Shown here: positions 44,423 to 52,351 of the stretch, in pieces
Position numbering within the stretch: position 1 is the stretch's first letter
How the letters are laid out: each line of letters starts with the position of its first letter
Assembly (NCBI GenBank): GCA_002551355.1
Contig: NTHE01000040.1
Span: 1 to 64,000, forward strand
DNA length: 64,000 nt
Direction: 5' to 3'
Source: Streptomyces sp. man185
Lineage (GTDB): Bacteria; Actinomycetota; Actinomycetes; Streptomycetales; Streptomycetaceae
Notes under the pieces: model-generated
Told to the model about the DNA's origin: nothing
Database searches by the model: none
The model's input: the letters and a program-made list of their open reading frames with translations, nothing else
Translations under genes and position numbers: made by a program

Positions 44423-45928
44423 GTGCTGAAGAGGTTGCTCGTAGCACCGGATCCGGGTCGACTGCGATTGCGGAGTGCCGCGCGTTCCGTCGTGGGGGTG
44501 GGCGGTGCGGTGGCCGCTTGCGCGGTGGCCGGGCACTCGCTGGTCGCTGCCATCACGGGTGGCCTGGCCGCTCTGCTGGCCCTGTTCACCGTCACGGATG
44601 CGGACGTCCGCGCTCAGGTCCGGACCACCGCCCTGCTGCCGGTGATCGGATTCCCCGTACTCGCGCTCGCGAGCGCCCTGCATGATGTTCCCCTGGTCCG
44701 GGACCTGGCTTTCCTGGCAGTGATCGGTGCGGGGGTCTTCGCGCGACGATGGGGTCCGCGCGGGAACGCGCTGGGGATCTTCGCCTTCATGATGTTCTTC
44801 GTTGCCCAGTTCCTGCACGCGACTCTCGCCCAGTTGCCCGAGCTTCTCGTCGCTGTCGTCCTTGCCCTCATGGTCTCCTCGGCGGTCCGGTTCGGTCTCT
44901 GGTGTTTCGAGCGCCGCTATCCGCCCGCGGTTGTTCCGGCTCCGATGGGCGGGCGGGGTCTGGAACGGGTGACGACCCGCCAAGCGATACAGGCGACTGT
45001 GGCGTGCGCGTTCGCTCTGGGGGTGGGGCAGGTGCTGTCGCAGGACCGCTGGTACTGGGCGGTGGGCACGGCCTGGTGGATTTTCGTGAACACGGCGTCG
45101 CGCGGTGAGACCCTGGTGCGCGGCTTCCGCCGGGTTCTGGGCACCGTCCTGGGAATTCCCGCCGGATTGCTCATCGCGATTCCCCTCCACGGCAACCTCA
45201 CGGGCACGATGATCCTGGTGGCGGTGTGCGTCTTCGGGATCTTCTACACGGCCGCGGTGTCGTACTCCTGGATGATCTTCGCCGTCACGTTGATGGTCTC
45301 CCTCCTCTACGGACTGCTCGGAGTCCTGAACCCCGGACTGCTTGTGCTGCGGCTGACGGAGACCGGGGTCGGGGCGCTCGGGGCCGCCCTCGCGGTGCTG
45401 GTGGTGCTTCCCGTCACCACGCACGCGACGACCCATTCCTGGATCCAGCGCGCACTGGGTTGTGTCCACGCGTGCACCGCCCAGGCCGCCGCGCGTCTCG
45501 CCGGCGCCCCGGGCGCCGACCCCGAGCCCCACATCGCCGAGCTCGAACTTCTGCTGGGGCGGGTACGGCTCTCCCTCGCGCCTCTGGTTCACCCGCTGAA
45601 CCCACTTCGTGCCCGGAAGGCTCGCGCCCGCAAGGTCGTGGCCCTGCTCGACGACTGCGCCCGTGAGGTCCGCAGCCTGGCTCTGGTCGCTGCCGATCCC
45701 GACGCCTCGCACGACGCCCGCCTCGCGGCTGCCTGCTGGCGGGTCCAGTCCGCGGTCGAGATCCTCACGGCGCCCCGGCCCGGCGCGACCCCGGCAGCGC
45801 CCGCCCCTGCGCACCGCTCCACCGCGGCAGAGCCCGCCCTGGCACACCTCCACGATCTGGAACGTGCCCTCGCCGAACTTGTCAGCCCGCTGAGCCACGC
45901 TCCTTACGCGGCGTCGACGAACGCCTGA
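44423..45928 (+). CDS. FUSC family aromatic-acid-efflux-like membrane protein
   Basis: 501 residues from the second GTG (44423), preferred because AAGGGGGGGA lies just upstream; the first GTG is at 44402. Two blocks of about six spans each (about 15-175 and 200-330), the second with GQVLSQDRWYWAVGTAWWIFVN, the FUSC pattern, and a cytoplasmic helical tail. The family exports aromatic acids. Codon choice is looser (more A and T at third positions) than in neighbours, which may indicate recent acquisition. A hairpin follows it. Confidence 0.85.
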   Translation: MLKRLLVAPDPGRLRLRSAARSVVGVGGAVAACAVAGHSLVAAITGGLAALLALFTVTDADVRAQVRTTALLPVIGFPVLALASALHDVPLVRDLAFLAVIGAGVFARRWGPRGNALGIFAFMMFFVAQFLHATLAQLPELLVAVVLALMVSSAVRFGLWCFERRYPPAVVPAPMGGRGLERVTTRQAIQATVACAFALGVGQVLSQDRWYWAVGTAWWIFVNTASRGETLVRGFRRVLGTVLGIPAGLLIAIPLHGNLTGTMILVAVCVFGIFYTAAVSYSWMIFAVTLMVSLLYGLLGVLNPGLLVLRLTETGVGALGAALAVLVVLPVTTHATTHSWIQRALGCVHACTAQAAARLAGAPGADPEPHIAELELLLGRVRLSLAPLVHPLNPLRARKARARKVVALLDDCAREVRSLALVAADPDASHDARLAAACWRVQSAVEILTAPRPGATPAAPAPAHRSTAAEPALAHLHDLERALAELVSPLSHAPYAASTNA

Positions 45929-46267
45929 AGTCCGAAGGTGCGGGGTCAAGGGCACTTCGGCGAGCGAGGGGCACGCCGATGCCGTTGCCGTGCCCCGGTC
46001 TCCGTTTCCTTCACGCCTCTCACCCCATCGGTGCTCCGGCCGCCGCCTGAGCCGGAGGCCGTACGACGTTGCCGACGAGCCCTCGCGGCCTGTGTGCGAG
46101 CTTCGTCGACGGCGCGGTGGCCCTGTCCCCGCCGGGCACGGGTGTCGATCGGCTCCCCGTGCGGGTGCGGGCTGGATGGTCCTGTGCGACGCGCGGCCCG
46201 GGTGCGCACGTGGTCTCGTCGCTCTTGACGCCCGATGGTCGGGAGTCGCACCTCGTAGGAGACACAG
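45929..46267. other. 339 bp gap with the FUSC terminator
   Basis: A hairpin with 8 bp arms GGGGCACG/CGTGCCCC lies at 45968-45996, just past the FUSC stop. A TTGACG -35-like hexamer at 46225 precedes the DUF4394 gene, but I see no convincing -10. No gene found in either strand. Confidence 0.6.
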
Positions 46268-47176
46268 ATGCGCAAAGCAGTTCTCGTCGCGGCCCTGACC
46301 GCAGCGGTGTCCATGGTCGTGCCGGCATCGGCGGGCGCGTGGGCGGCCGGTCCGCTGTCCACGCAGGCCGTACAGGGCGGGCCCGGCCAGGGAGACACGT
46401 GGGAGCAGAGGGCAGGAGGCGACGGGCTCGCGGTGATCGGCCTGACCTCCGGTCAGCGGCTGGTGGAGTTCCGTACCGGAGCACCGTCCAAGCCGTGGCA
46501 GCTGGGCAAGGTCAGCGGGCTCAAGAAGGACACCAAGCTGGTGGGTATCGACTTCCGGGTGCAGAACGCCAAGCTGTACGGGGTCGGTGACAAGGGCGGC
46601 ATCTACACCCTGAACACCCGCAACGCGAAGGCGGCCAAGGTTTCCCAGTTGACCGTGGGGCTGGCCGGCAGGTTCTTCGGGGTCGACTTCAACCCGGCGG
46701 CGAACCGCCTGCGCGTCATCAGCGACACCGGCCAGAACCTGCGCCACAACATCGACGACCCGGCCGCCCCGCGCACCACCACCGTCGACACCCCGCTGAC
46801 GAACCCGACGACGCCCCCGTCATCGGCCAAGGGCGTGACCGGTGCGGCGTACACGAACAACGACCTCAACGCGGACACCGCCACGGCCCTGTTCGACATC
46901 GACACGACGAACGACCGGGTCTCGCTCCAGTCGCCCGCCAACTCCGGCACCCTCGCCCCCACCGGGAACCTCGGCGTCAACGCGGGACCGAACGCCGGAT
47001 TCGACATCTACTTCTCCCACCGGGCCCGCACGAACCAGGGCTTCGCCGCGCTGAGCGTCAACGGCGCCTACCGCTTCTACGAGGTCAACGTGCTGACCGG
47101 CCAGGCCGAGGGAGTCGGGGCGTTCCCCAAGAACCACCAGGTCACCGATGTCGCGCTGCCCCTGAACCAGAGCTGA
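46268..47176 (+). CDS. secreted DUF4394 protein
   Basis: 302 residues. N-terminal Sec signal (about 1-27) ending near SAGAWAA. The body is a DUF4394 beta-rich domain with the repeated pattern ...LVGIDFR..LYGVGDKGGIYTLN and FFGVDFNPAANRLRVISDTGQNLRHN. The function of the family is unknown; it resembles propeller-like surface proteins. Start ATG 46268 has GTAGGAG upstream. It is monocistronic. Confidence 0.9.
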   Translation: MRKAVLVAALTAAVSMVVPASAGAWAAGPLSTQAVQGGPGQGDTWEQRAGGDGLAVIGLTSGQRLVEFRTGAPSKPWQLGKVSGLKKDTKLVGIDFRVQNAKLYGVGDKGGIYTLNTRNAKAAKVSQLTVGLAGRFFGVDFNPAANRLRVISDTGQNLRHNIDDPAAPRTTTVDTPLTNPTTPPSSAKGVTGAAYTNNDLNADTATALFDIDTTNDRVSLQSPANSGTLAPTGNLGVNAGPNAGFDIYFSHRARTNQGFAALSVNGAYRFYEVNVLTGQAEGVGAFPKNHQVTDVALPLNQS

Positions 47177-47185
47177 CGGCACAAG

Positions 47186-47220
47186 GGCGTGGTGGCGGCT
47201 CGTGATGCCGGCACCACGCC
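47186..47220. terminator. hairpin between the convergent DUF4394 and small membrane protein genes
   Basis: Arms of 9 bp, GGCGTGGTG and complement, separated by 17 bases, right after the DUF4394 stop. Confidence 0.55.
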
Positions 47221-47231
47221 TGCCATAGGTT

Positions 47232-47245
47232 TTGAATGCGTTCAA
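47232..47245. promoter_or_regulatory. TTGAATGCGTTCAA dyad (TetR-type box) in a convergent gap
   Basis: TTGAA-N4-TTCAA resembles operators of TetR-family repressors, but it lies between two stop codons, with no start nearby. Perhaps a relic or a chance match. Confidence 0.3.
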
Positions 47246-47306
47246 TCGGCGGTTGTCGCGGAAGACCCGGAGCGCCGCGAGTCCGGCCGAACCTGCGGAC
47301 GGGCGG

Positions 47307-47612
47307 CTATGCGGCGCGGTCGTAGCAGGTGGATTCTTCGGGGCAGCAGGGGTCGGCTCCCCCGCTCTCGCCGCCGTCGGCCAGGCGGAGGAGCCTCTTC
47401 TGGGCCGCCCGGAGAAGAGCCCAGGTGACGAACAGGGCGGCGGTCACTGCCCAGGCGACGGTCCACCAGCCGGCGGTCGACCGCAGCACGGCCTCGGCGG
47501 CGGTCAGGGCCATGGCGGCCGCGTGGGCCCAGCACAGCAGAATGCCGACCCATCGGGTGGCGCGGTCGATTCTCCGTAGGCCGAGTCTCGCCCCAGGTCC
47601 GTCCTGTCCCAT
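47307..47612 (-). CDS. small four-helix membrane protein with a cysteine tail
   Basis: 101 residues from ATG 47612, chosen for GGGGGGA upstream. Two long hydrophobic segments (about 18-45 and 50-70) separated by a short loop, then a basic stretch and the tail GADPCCPEESTCYDRAA with three cysteines. I recognise no family; the cysteines could bind a metal or form disulfides. Its 5' side faces a 424 bp region with unusual base composition. Confidence 0.7.
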   Translation of the reverse strand: MGQDGPGARLGLRRIDRATRWVGILLCWAHAAAMALTAAEAVLRSTAGWWTVAWAVTAALFVTWALLRAAQKRLLRLADGGESGGADPCCPEESTCYDRAA

Positions 47613-48036
47613 GATTCCCCCCGTTGGTCGCACTTTGCTTTGTCCGACCTTGGCCGTTCATGTGTTCGGGCGCGAGGGCGGGTGCCTTCCGTGGGCGGTT
47701 TTCAGCCTCGATTTAGTTGACAACGAAACAGTTACCGCACGGCAAGGGAGCCTTCGGCGGGTTGCATTCCGGGGTGAATCGGGCGCTGAAGTCGGCTTGT
47801 TCTGACTTGTTTGCGCTTTTCTGGTCGAGAGGTTGTTCGCCTCTCGTGAAGAAGTCGTGGCAGGTCGACGACGCGGTGTGGGGCAGCGGCCGAGCCGCTG
47901 TCGCCCGGGATCGAGCGTGGGCCGACCCCGGTCCCGCACCCGCTGATTCCTTCCGGCCGTATTGGTCTGGACCGCAGTGGGCTGCCTGCTACCGTCGGCC
48001 GTGAAGATCGCGGCGACGGTGAAGAGGTGCAGCGCG
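47613..48036. other. 424 bp AT-richer gap without an evident gene
   Basis: Base composition is clearly lower in GC than around it (TTTGCTTTGTCC, TGTTTGCGCTTTTC). It holds the dyad GTTGACAAC with the -35-like TTGACA (47719-47726 area) and a hairpin CGAGAGG-N7-CCTCTCG at 47826-47846. I see no reading frame with codon bias typical of the genome. Confidence 0.6.
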
Positions 48037-49107
48037 ATGATGGGCAACGGTGCCGAGCGGGCATTCATTGGGTCGTTCACCTCGGCGGGCGGGCGCGGCA
48101 TCACCGCCGCCGCCGTGGACCGGGACACCGGCGGGCTGACCGTGCTCGGATCCACGGACGCCGTGCCCGACCCCTCGTTCCTCGCGGTCGGCCCCCGAGC
48201 CGGCGGCACGGTCCTGTACGCCGTCGGCGAGAGCGCCCCGGGCGTCGCCGCCGCCTTCGCCCTCGACGGGGATGTACCGGCCCTCCTGGGCACCGTCCGG
48301 GCGGTCGAGGGCGATGCGCCCACCCACCTCGCGCTCGCCGCGAACCACCTGGTCACCGCCAACTACACCTCCGGCAGCGTCACCGCCCTGCCCGTGCTCG
48401 CCGACGGATCGCTCGGAGCGGCGGCCTCGGTGCTCCGGCACGAGGGCGGCGGTCCGGACGCCGGCCGCCAGGAAGCCCCGCACGCCCACCAGGTGCTCGC
48501 CGACCCCTCCGGGAACTGGGTGGTCAGCGTGGACCTCGGCACCGACTCCGTACGCGTGTGCGCCCTGGACCCCGCCACCGGCGCCCTGCGGCTGCACGGC
48601 GAGACGGCCCTGCGTCCGGGAACCGGCCCGCGCCACCTGGCCTTCCACCCCTCGGGCGCTCTCGCCTACGTCCTGGGCGAGCTGGAACCGACCCTCACCG
48701 TCTGCCGCTGGGACACGTCGACGGGCCGCCTCGACGTGCTCGGGGAGACACCGGTGCTGCCCGATCACGAGCGGGCCGGGTCGGCCGACGACGCGGTGCG
48801 CACCTACCCGTCCGAGGTGGTCGTCGCGCGTGACGGGCGCTTCCTGTGGACCGCCAACCGGGGGCACGACAGCATCTCCGTGCTCACCCTCGACGAGAGC
48901 GGCGAGAAGGCGGCCCTGGTGGCCACCGTCGGCTGCGGCGGCCGCTGGCCGCGCGATCTCACCCTCGACCCGAGCGGCCAGTGGCTGTACGCGGCCAACG
49001 AGCACTCCGGGAACGTCAGCTGGTTCGCCGTGGACGCCGAGACGGGCATTCCGCGGCACGCGGGCTCCGTCGAGGTCCCCGCGGCCTCCTGCGTCGTCCT
49101 CGTCTGA
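48037..49107 (+). CDS. lactonase-family seven-bladed beta-propeller protein (6-phosphogluconolactonase-like)
   Basis: 356 residues from ATG 48037 (GAGG about 9 bases upstream). Repeated propeller blades with the pattern GTVLYAVGE, GNWVVSVDLGTDSVRV, SGALAYVLGEL, GRFLWTANRGHDSISV and SGQWLYAANEHSGNV are those of the lactonase family PF10282, related to 6-phosphogluconolactonase (Pgl) and cycloisomerases. No signal peptide, so it is cytoplasmic. Exact substrate unknown. Confidence 0.9.
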   Translation: MMGNGAERAFIGSFTSAGGRGITAAAVDRDTGGLTVLGSTDAVPDPSFLAVGPRAGGTVLYAVGESAPGVAAAFALDGDVPALLGTVRAVEGDAPTHLALAANHLVTANYTSGSVTALPVLADGSLGAAASVLRHEGGGPDAGRQEAPHAHQVLADPSGNWVVSVDLGTDSVRVCALDPATGALRLHGETALRPGTGPRHLAFHPSGALAYVLGELEPTLTVCRWDTSTGRLDVLGETPVLPDHERAGSADDAVRTYPSEVVVARDGRFLWTANRGHDSISVLTLDESGEKAALVATVGCGGRWPRDLTLDPSGQWLYAANEHSGNVSWFAVDAETGIPRHAGSVEVPAASCVVLV

Positions 49108-49127
49108 GCTTCTGCGTCGTCCTCGTC
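49088..49127. repeat. 23 bp period tandem duplication across the lactonase stop
   Basis: CCTGCGTCGTCCTCGTC at 49088-49104 recurs as TCTGCGTCGTCCTCGTC at 49111-49127, so the end of the gene with its stop was copied just downstream. Confidence 0.65.
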
Positions 49128-49201
49128 CGGCAGCGGCTGCCCGGACAGGCGCAGCCGCCCTGCGCAGCGCGGCCATCCCGTTACGGCGCACCCGTCCCGT
49201 C

Positions 49202-49257
49202 ACAGCGCGGCGGGTCCGGACCGGAGAGTTTCCTCCGGTCCGGGCCCGCCGCGCTGT
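49202..49257. terminator. bidirectional hairpin terminator
   Basis: 25 bp arms (49202-49226 and 49233-49257) with one U-G pair and a 6 base loop, between the lactonase and CbiX-like genes which converge on it. Confidence 0.85.
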
Positions 49258-49297
49258 CCGGCTTCCCGAGTCGCCGCCCCACGGCGACGGCGTCCGG

Positions 49298-50230
49298 TCA
49301 GCGGGCCTGAACTCCCTGAGCACCCTGCGGAGTCGTCGGCGTGATGCCCAGCGTCGTGGCGTACAGGGACAGCACGAGCTTGCCGATCGCCGGGTAGGCG
49401 CCCAGCGGCTCGGCCGTCGCGCAGCCCGCCTCCTTCGCGGCGGCGTCCAGCAGGCCGGGGTCGACCTCCGGGCCCACCAGGTACGGCGCCAGCGCCAGCT
49501 GCGCGGAGCCGGAGCCCTGCAGCTGCTCCGCGATCGAGGCGACCGAGCCCTCCACGTCCAGCGCGGCGGCCATCACCGGCACGGCGAGCCGGGCGGCCAG
49601 CAGCATGCCGGTGATTCCGGCGGCCTGGACTGCCTCCTCGCCGCCCACGGTGGCCAGCACGATGCCGTCGGCGGCGGTGGCCACGGTGAAGAGCCTGGCG
49701 CGGTCGGCGCGCGCGAGACCGGCCTCCGACAGCCGTACGTGCAGAGCCTCGGCGAGCAGCGGGTGCGGGCCGAGCACATCGGTCAGCTCGGCCTGCGTGC
49801 CACTGTCCATCACGGACTGCCGTATCCGCCGGATCAGCGCGCTGTCGGGGCCCGCGAGCAGCGGGACCACGACGGCCGACGGACCCGTGGGCTCGGCGAC
49901 CTCACGGCCGGCGGCGACGGCCTGCTCGAAGCGCGCGACGCGCTCCGCGGCGTTGTGGGCGAGAACGGTGGCAAGGGTGGGGTACTCGGCATCGTCGCCG
50001 TCGAGGTAGCCGATCCGGGCGTTGAGGCCGGGCAGCTCGGAACGGGCGATGCTGATCACCTCTTCGGCCAGGCTGCGCGTGGCCGAAGAAGGGGTACCGG
50101 GAACGGCGAGAACGAGCGCGGCAGCGCCCTCAGGTGCGACCACGGGCTCCGGGCGGCGGTGCCGTCCGGACTGGCGAGGTCGCGGCATTCGTACAGGCAG
50201 GCCGGAAGCGGGCCCAGTGGGGGTGCTCAT
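49298..50230 (-). CDS. CbiX-like protein lacking the chelatase histidines
   Basis: 310 residues. The order and the LGPHPLLAEAL segment in the second half match CbiX/SirB sirohydrochlorin chelatases. But the usual HGSR near the start of the first strand is VPGTPSS (43-49), and the second metal-binding YH segment is LLAGPDSALIRRI. It therefore probably does not insert metal and may be regulatory or a sirohydrochlorin-binding paralogue. It is monocistronic, ending at a shared terminator. Confidence 0.8.
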   Translation of the reverse strand: MSTPTGPASGLPVRMPRPRQSGRHRRPEPVVAPEGAAALVLAVPGTPSSATRSLAEEVISIARSELPGLNARIGYLDGDDAEYPTLATVLAHNAAERVARFEQAVAAGREVAEPTGPSAVVVPLLAGPDSALIRRIRQSVMDSGTQAELTDVLGPHPLLAEALHVRLSEAGLARADRARLFTVATAADGIVLATVGGEEAVQAAGITGMLLAARLAVPVMAAALDVEGSVASIAEQLQGSGSAQLALAPYLVGPEVDPGLLDAAAKEAGCATAEPLGAYPAIGKLVLSLYATTLGITPTTPQGAQGVQAR

Positions 50231-50407
50231 GGCGCCGCATGCTACTGGTTTTGCCTGCCCCTCTGTTCGGGGAGGGTCCGGTCGAGCGTTAACTATCCGC
50301 TTATGTCCGATGAGTGATGTAGCACCGGAGTGTCCCTGTCTGTCGGGGCTCGTTGTCGGCTCCGTCGTTCCCCCGGTCCCTCCGTCTCTTCGCCGTTCCG
50401 CTGCCCT

Positions 50408-51610
50408 TCACCCCGTCCGGGGTTCCTCGCGCACCGACGTTCCGCCGTGCTGCCCGGTCTTGTGCTCCGAGGGCACGAACAACATCGTCGGGTGACGCGG
50501 CAGACGCAGGTCCCCGGCCGCCAGGGCGCGCGCGATCCGGAGTGCGCCCGTCAGCGGATCGCCCGTCGCGGCGGTCACCCGGGCCCCCGGCAACAGCCGC
50601 GCCAACTCCTCGCGCAGGGGGGCGACCAGCGGCTCGCCCATCCGGAACAGACCGCCGGTCAGAGCGACTTCGCCGACCTCGCCGCCCCTCTCGGCGGCCT
50701 CGCCGCCCACCCCGGCGGGCGTCGGGCACACGGCCGCCGCCGCCTCGGCGATATGGCCGGCGGCCTGTCGCAGAATGCCGGCGGCGACCGGATCCGCTCC
50801 GGCGCACGCCGCCACCTCCGGGGCGAACGAGGCCAGCACGGCCGGCCGGTCGGAGCGCGGATAGAGCAGCCCCGGCAGCTCCTCCGCCGGTCCGAACACG
50901 GCCCGCAGGCGGTCCAGCAGCGCGGCGGAACCGCCACGCCGCCCGTCGTGGGCCCGCATCGCCGCGTCCAGCCCGGCCCGGCCGATCCACGCGCCGCCGC
51001 CACTGTCACCCAGAAGATGACCCCACCCGTCGGCCCTGTGCCACTCCTTCAGGTCCGTACCGAGGGCGATCATGCCCGTGCCGCCCGCGACGACCGCGCC
51101 GGGGCGCTGTCCCACCGCGCCCGCGTAGGCCGTCACCGCGTCGGCGGCCAGCGCCACCCGGCGTACCCCCAGCGCGTCCGCGAGCGCGCCGGGCAGCTCC
51201 GCCCGCAACCGCGCGCCCAGCGTGGCCATGCCGGCGGCCCCGATCGCCAGCGCCTCGACCTCATGCGTCGAAGCGCTCTCGGTCCGGGACTCGCTGGGCC
51301 GGACGCCGTCGGTCCGGGCGTCGTCGGTCCGGGCGTCGGTCCCGGCGCTGTCGCTCCCGGTTTCGTCGGATGCGGCGGCCGCGGCCCGGTCCAGCAACTC
51401 CCGTGCGGCGGGCAGCAGCTGGTCCAGCAGATGCCCGGCGTCGATGCCGCCCGGCCCCGTCCGCACCGGCTCGGCGCAGACCGTCGTCGCCAGGGGCCCG
51501 GACAGCCCCACCCGGCCGAGCGCCACCCGCAGCCCGGAGCCCCCCGAGTCGACCCCCAGGACATACGCGCCGGGTCCGGCCGCGGCGGGCGCCGCCGGGG
51601 TGCGGGTCAC
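50408..51610 (-). CDS. BadF/BadG-type ATPase, N-acetylglucosamine kinase-like
   Basis: 400 residues from a GTG overlapping the uracil-DNA glycosylase stop (GTGA). VLGVDSGGSGLRVAL (phosphate-1), GGTGMIALG, GDSGGGAWIG and LTGGLFR are the ASKHA sugar kinase motifs, as in human-type GlcNAc kinases. It probably phosphorylates GlcNAc or a related amino sugar. A disordered insertion rich in D/T/R/S (TDARTDDARTDGVRPSE, near 90-110) is not found in the family core. Coupling to ung is unusual. Confidence 0.88.
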   Translation of the reverse strand: MTRTPAAPAAAGPGAYVLGVDSGGSGLRVALGRVGLSGPLATTVCAEPVRTGPGGIDAGHLLDQLLPAARELLDRAAAAASDETGSDSAGTDARTDDARTDGVRPSESRTESASTHEVEALAIGAAGMATLGARLRAELPGALADALGVRRVALAADAVTAYAGAVGQRPGAVVAGGTGMIALGTDLKEWHRADGWGHLLGDSGGGAWIGRAGLDAAMRAHDGRRGGSAALLDRLRAVFGPAEELPGLLYPRSDRPAVLASFAPEVAACAGADPVAAGILRQAAGHIAEAAAAVCPTPAGVGGEAAERGGEVGEVALTGGLFRMGEPLVAPLREELARLLPGARVTAATGDPLTGALRIARALAAGDLRLPRHPTMLFVPSEHKTGQHGGTSVREEPRTG

Positions 51611-52284
51611 GGAAGCCGCCAGTCCACCGGCTGCGCCCCCTGGCGCTCCAGCAGTTCGTTGACGCGGCTGAACGGCCGCGACCCGAAGAAACCCCGGTCT
51701 GCGGACATCGGGGAGGGGTGCGAGGACTCGATGGCCGGGAAATCGCCCAGCAGCGGGCGCAGATTGCGGGCGTCGCGCCCCCACAGGACCGACACCAGCG
51801 GAGTGCCCCGGGCCACCAGCGCCTTGATGGCCTGCTCGGTCACCTCTTCCCAGCCCTTGCCCCGGTGGGCGGCGGGCCGCCGCGGCGCGGTGGTCAGCGC
51901 CCTGTTGAGCAGCAGCACCCCCTGCCGCGTCCACGGCGTGAGATCACCGTTGGACGGCCTGGGCAGCCCCAGATCGCCGTGCAGCTCACGGAAGATGTTC
52001 TCCAGACTGCCCGGCAGCGGCCGGACGTCCGGGGCCACCGCGAAGCTCAGCCCGATCGCGTGCCCCGGGGTGGGATACGGATCCTGGCCGACGACCAGCA
52101 CGCTCACCTCCTCGAACGGCTGCTGGAACGCCCGCAGTACATGAGCCCCGGAGGGCAGGTAGGTGCGTCCCGCGGCGATCTCCGCGCGGAGGAAGTCGCC
52201 CATAGCGGCGATGCGTTCGGCGACGGGTTCGAGGGCGTCGGCCCATCCCGGCTCGATGATCTCTTTCAACGGTCGTGCTGCCAC
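51607..52284 (-). CDS. ung: family 1 uracil-DNA glycosylase
   Basis: 225 residues from a GTG. Catalytic motif VVGQDPYPTPGHA with D68 and the second motif SSHPSPMSADRGFFG (leucine loop) are those of Ung; the family standard H after GQDPY is P here, as in many Streptomyces Ung proteins. It removes uracil from DNA and starts base-excision repair. It is upstream of, and overlaps, the sugar kinase. Confidence 0.95.
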   Translation of the reverse strand: MAARPLKEIIEPGWADALEPVAERIAAMGDFLRAEIAAGRTYLPSGAHVLRAFQQPFEEVSVLVVGQDPYPTPGHAIGLSFAVAPDVRPLPGSLENIFRELHGDLGLPRPSNGDLTPWTRQGVLLLNRALTTAPRRPAAHRGKGWEEVTEQAIKALVARGTPLVSVLWGRDARNLRPLLGDFPAIESSHPSPMSADRGFFGSRPFSRVNELLERQGAQPVDWRLP

Positions 52285-52351
52285 GGCCCGCACTCTACTG
52301 CTGATACGACCACTCCGATCAACTGCCGTCGGCGCTCCGGCCGGCCGCCCG

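Noticed and set aside
47717..48004. 95-residue plus-strand frame in the AT-richer gap
   Set aside because: No ribosome site, no codon bias of the genome and no recognisable domain; treated as noise.
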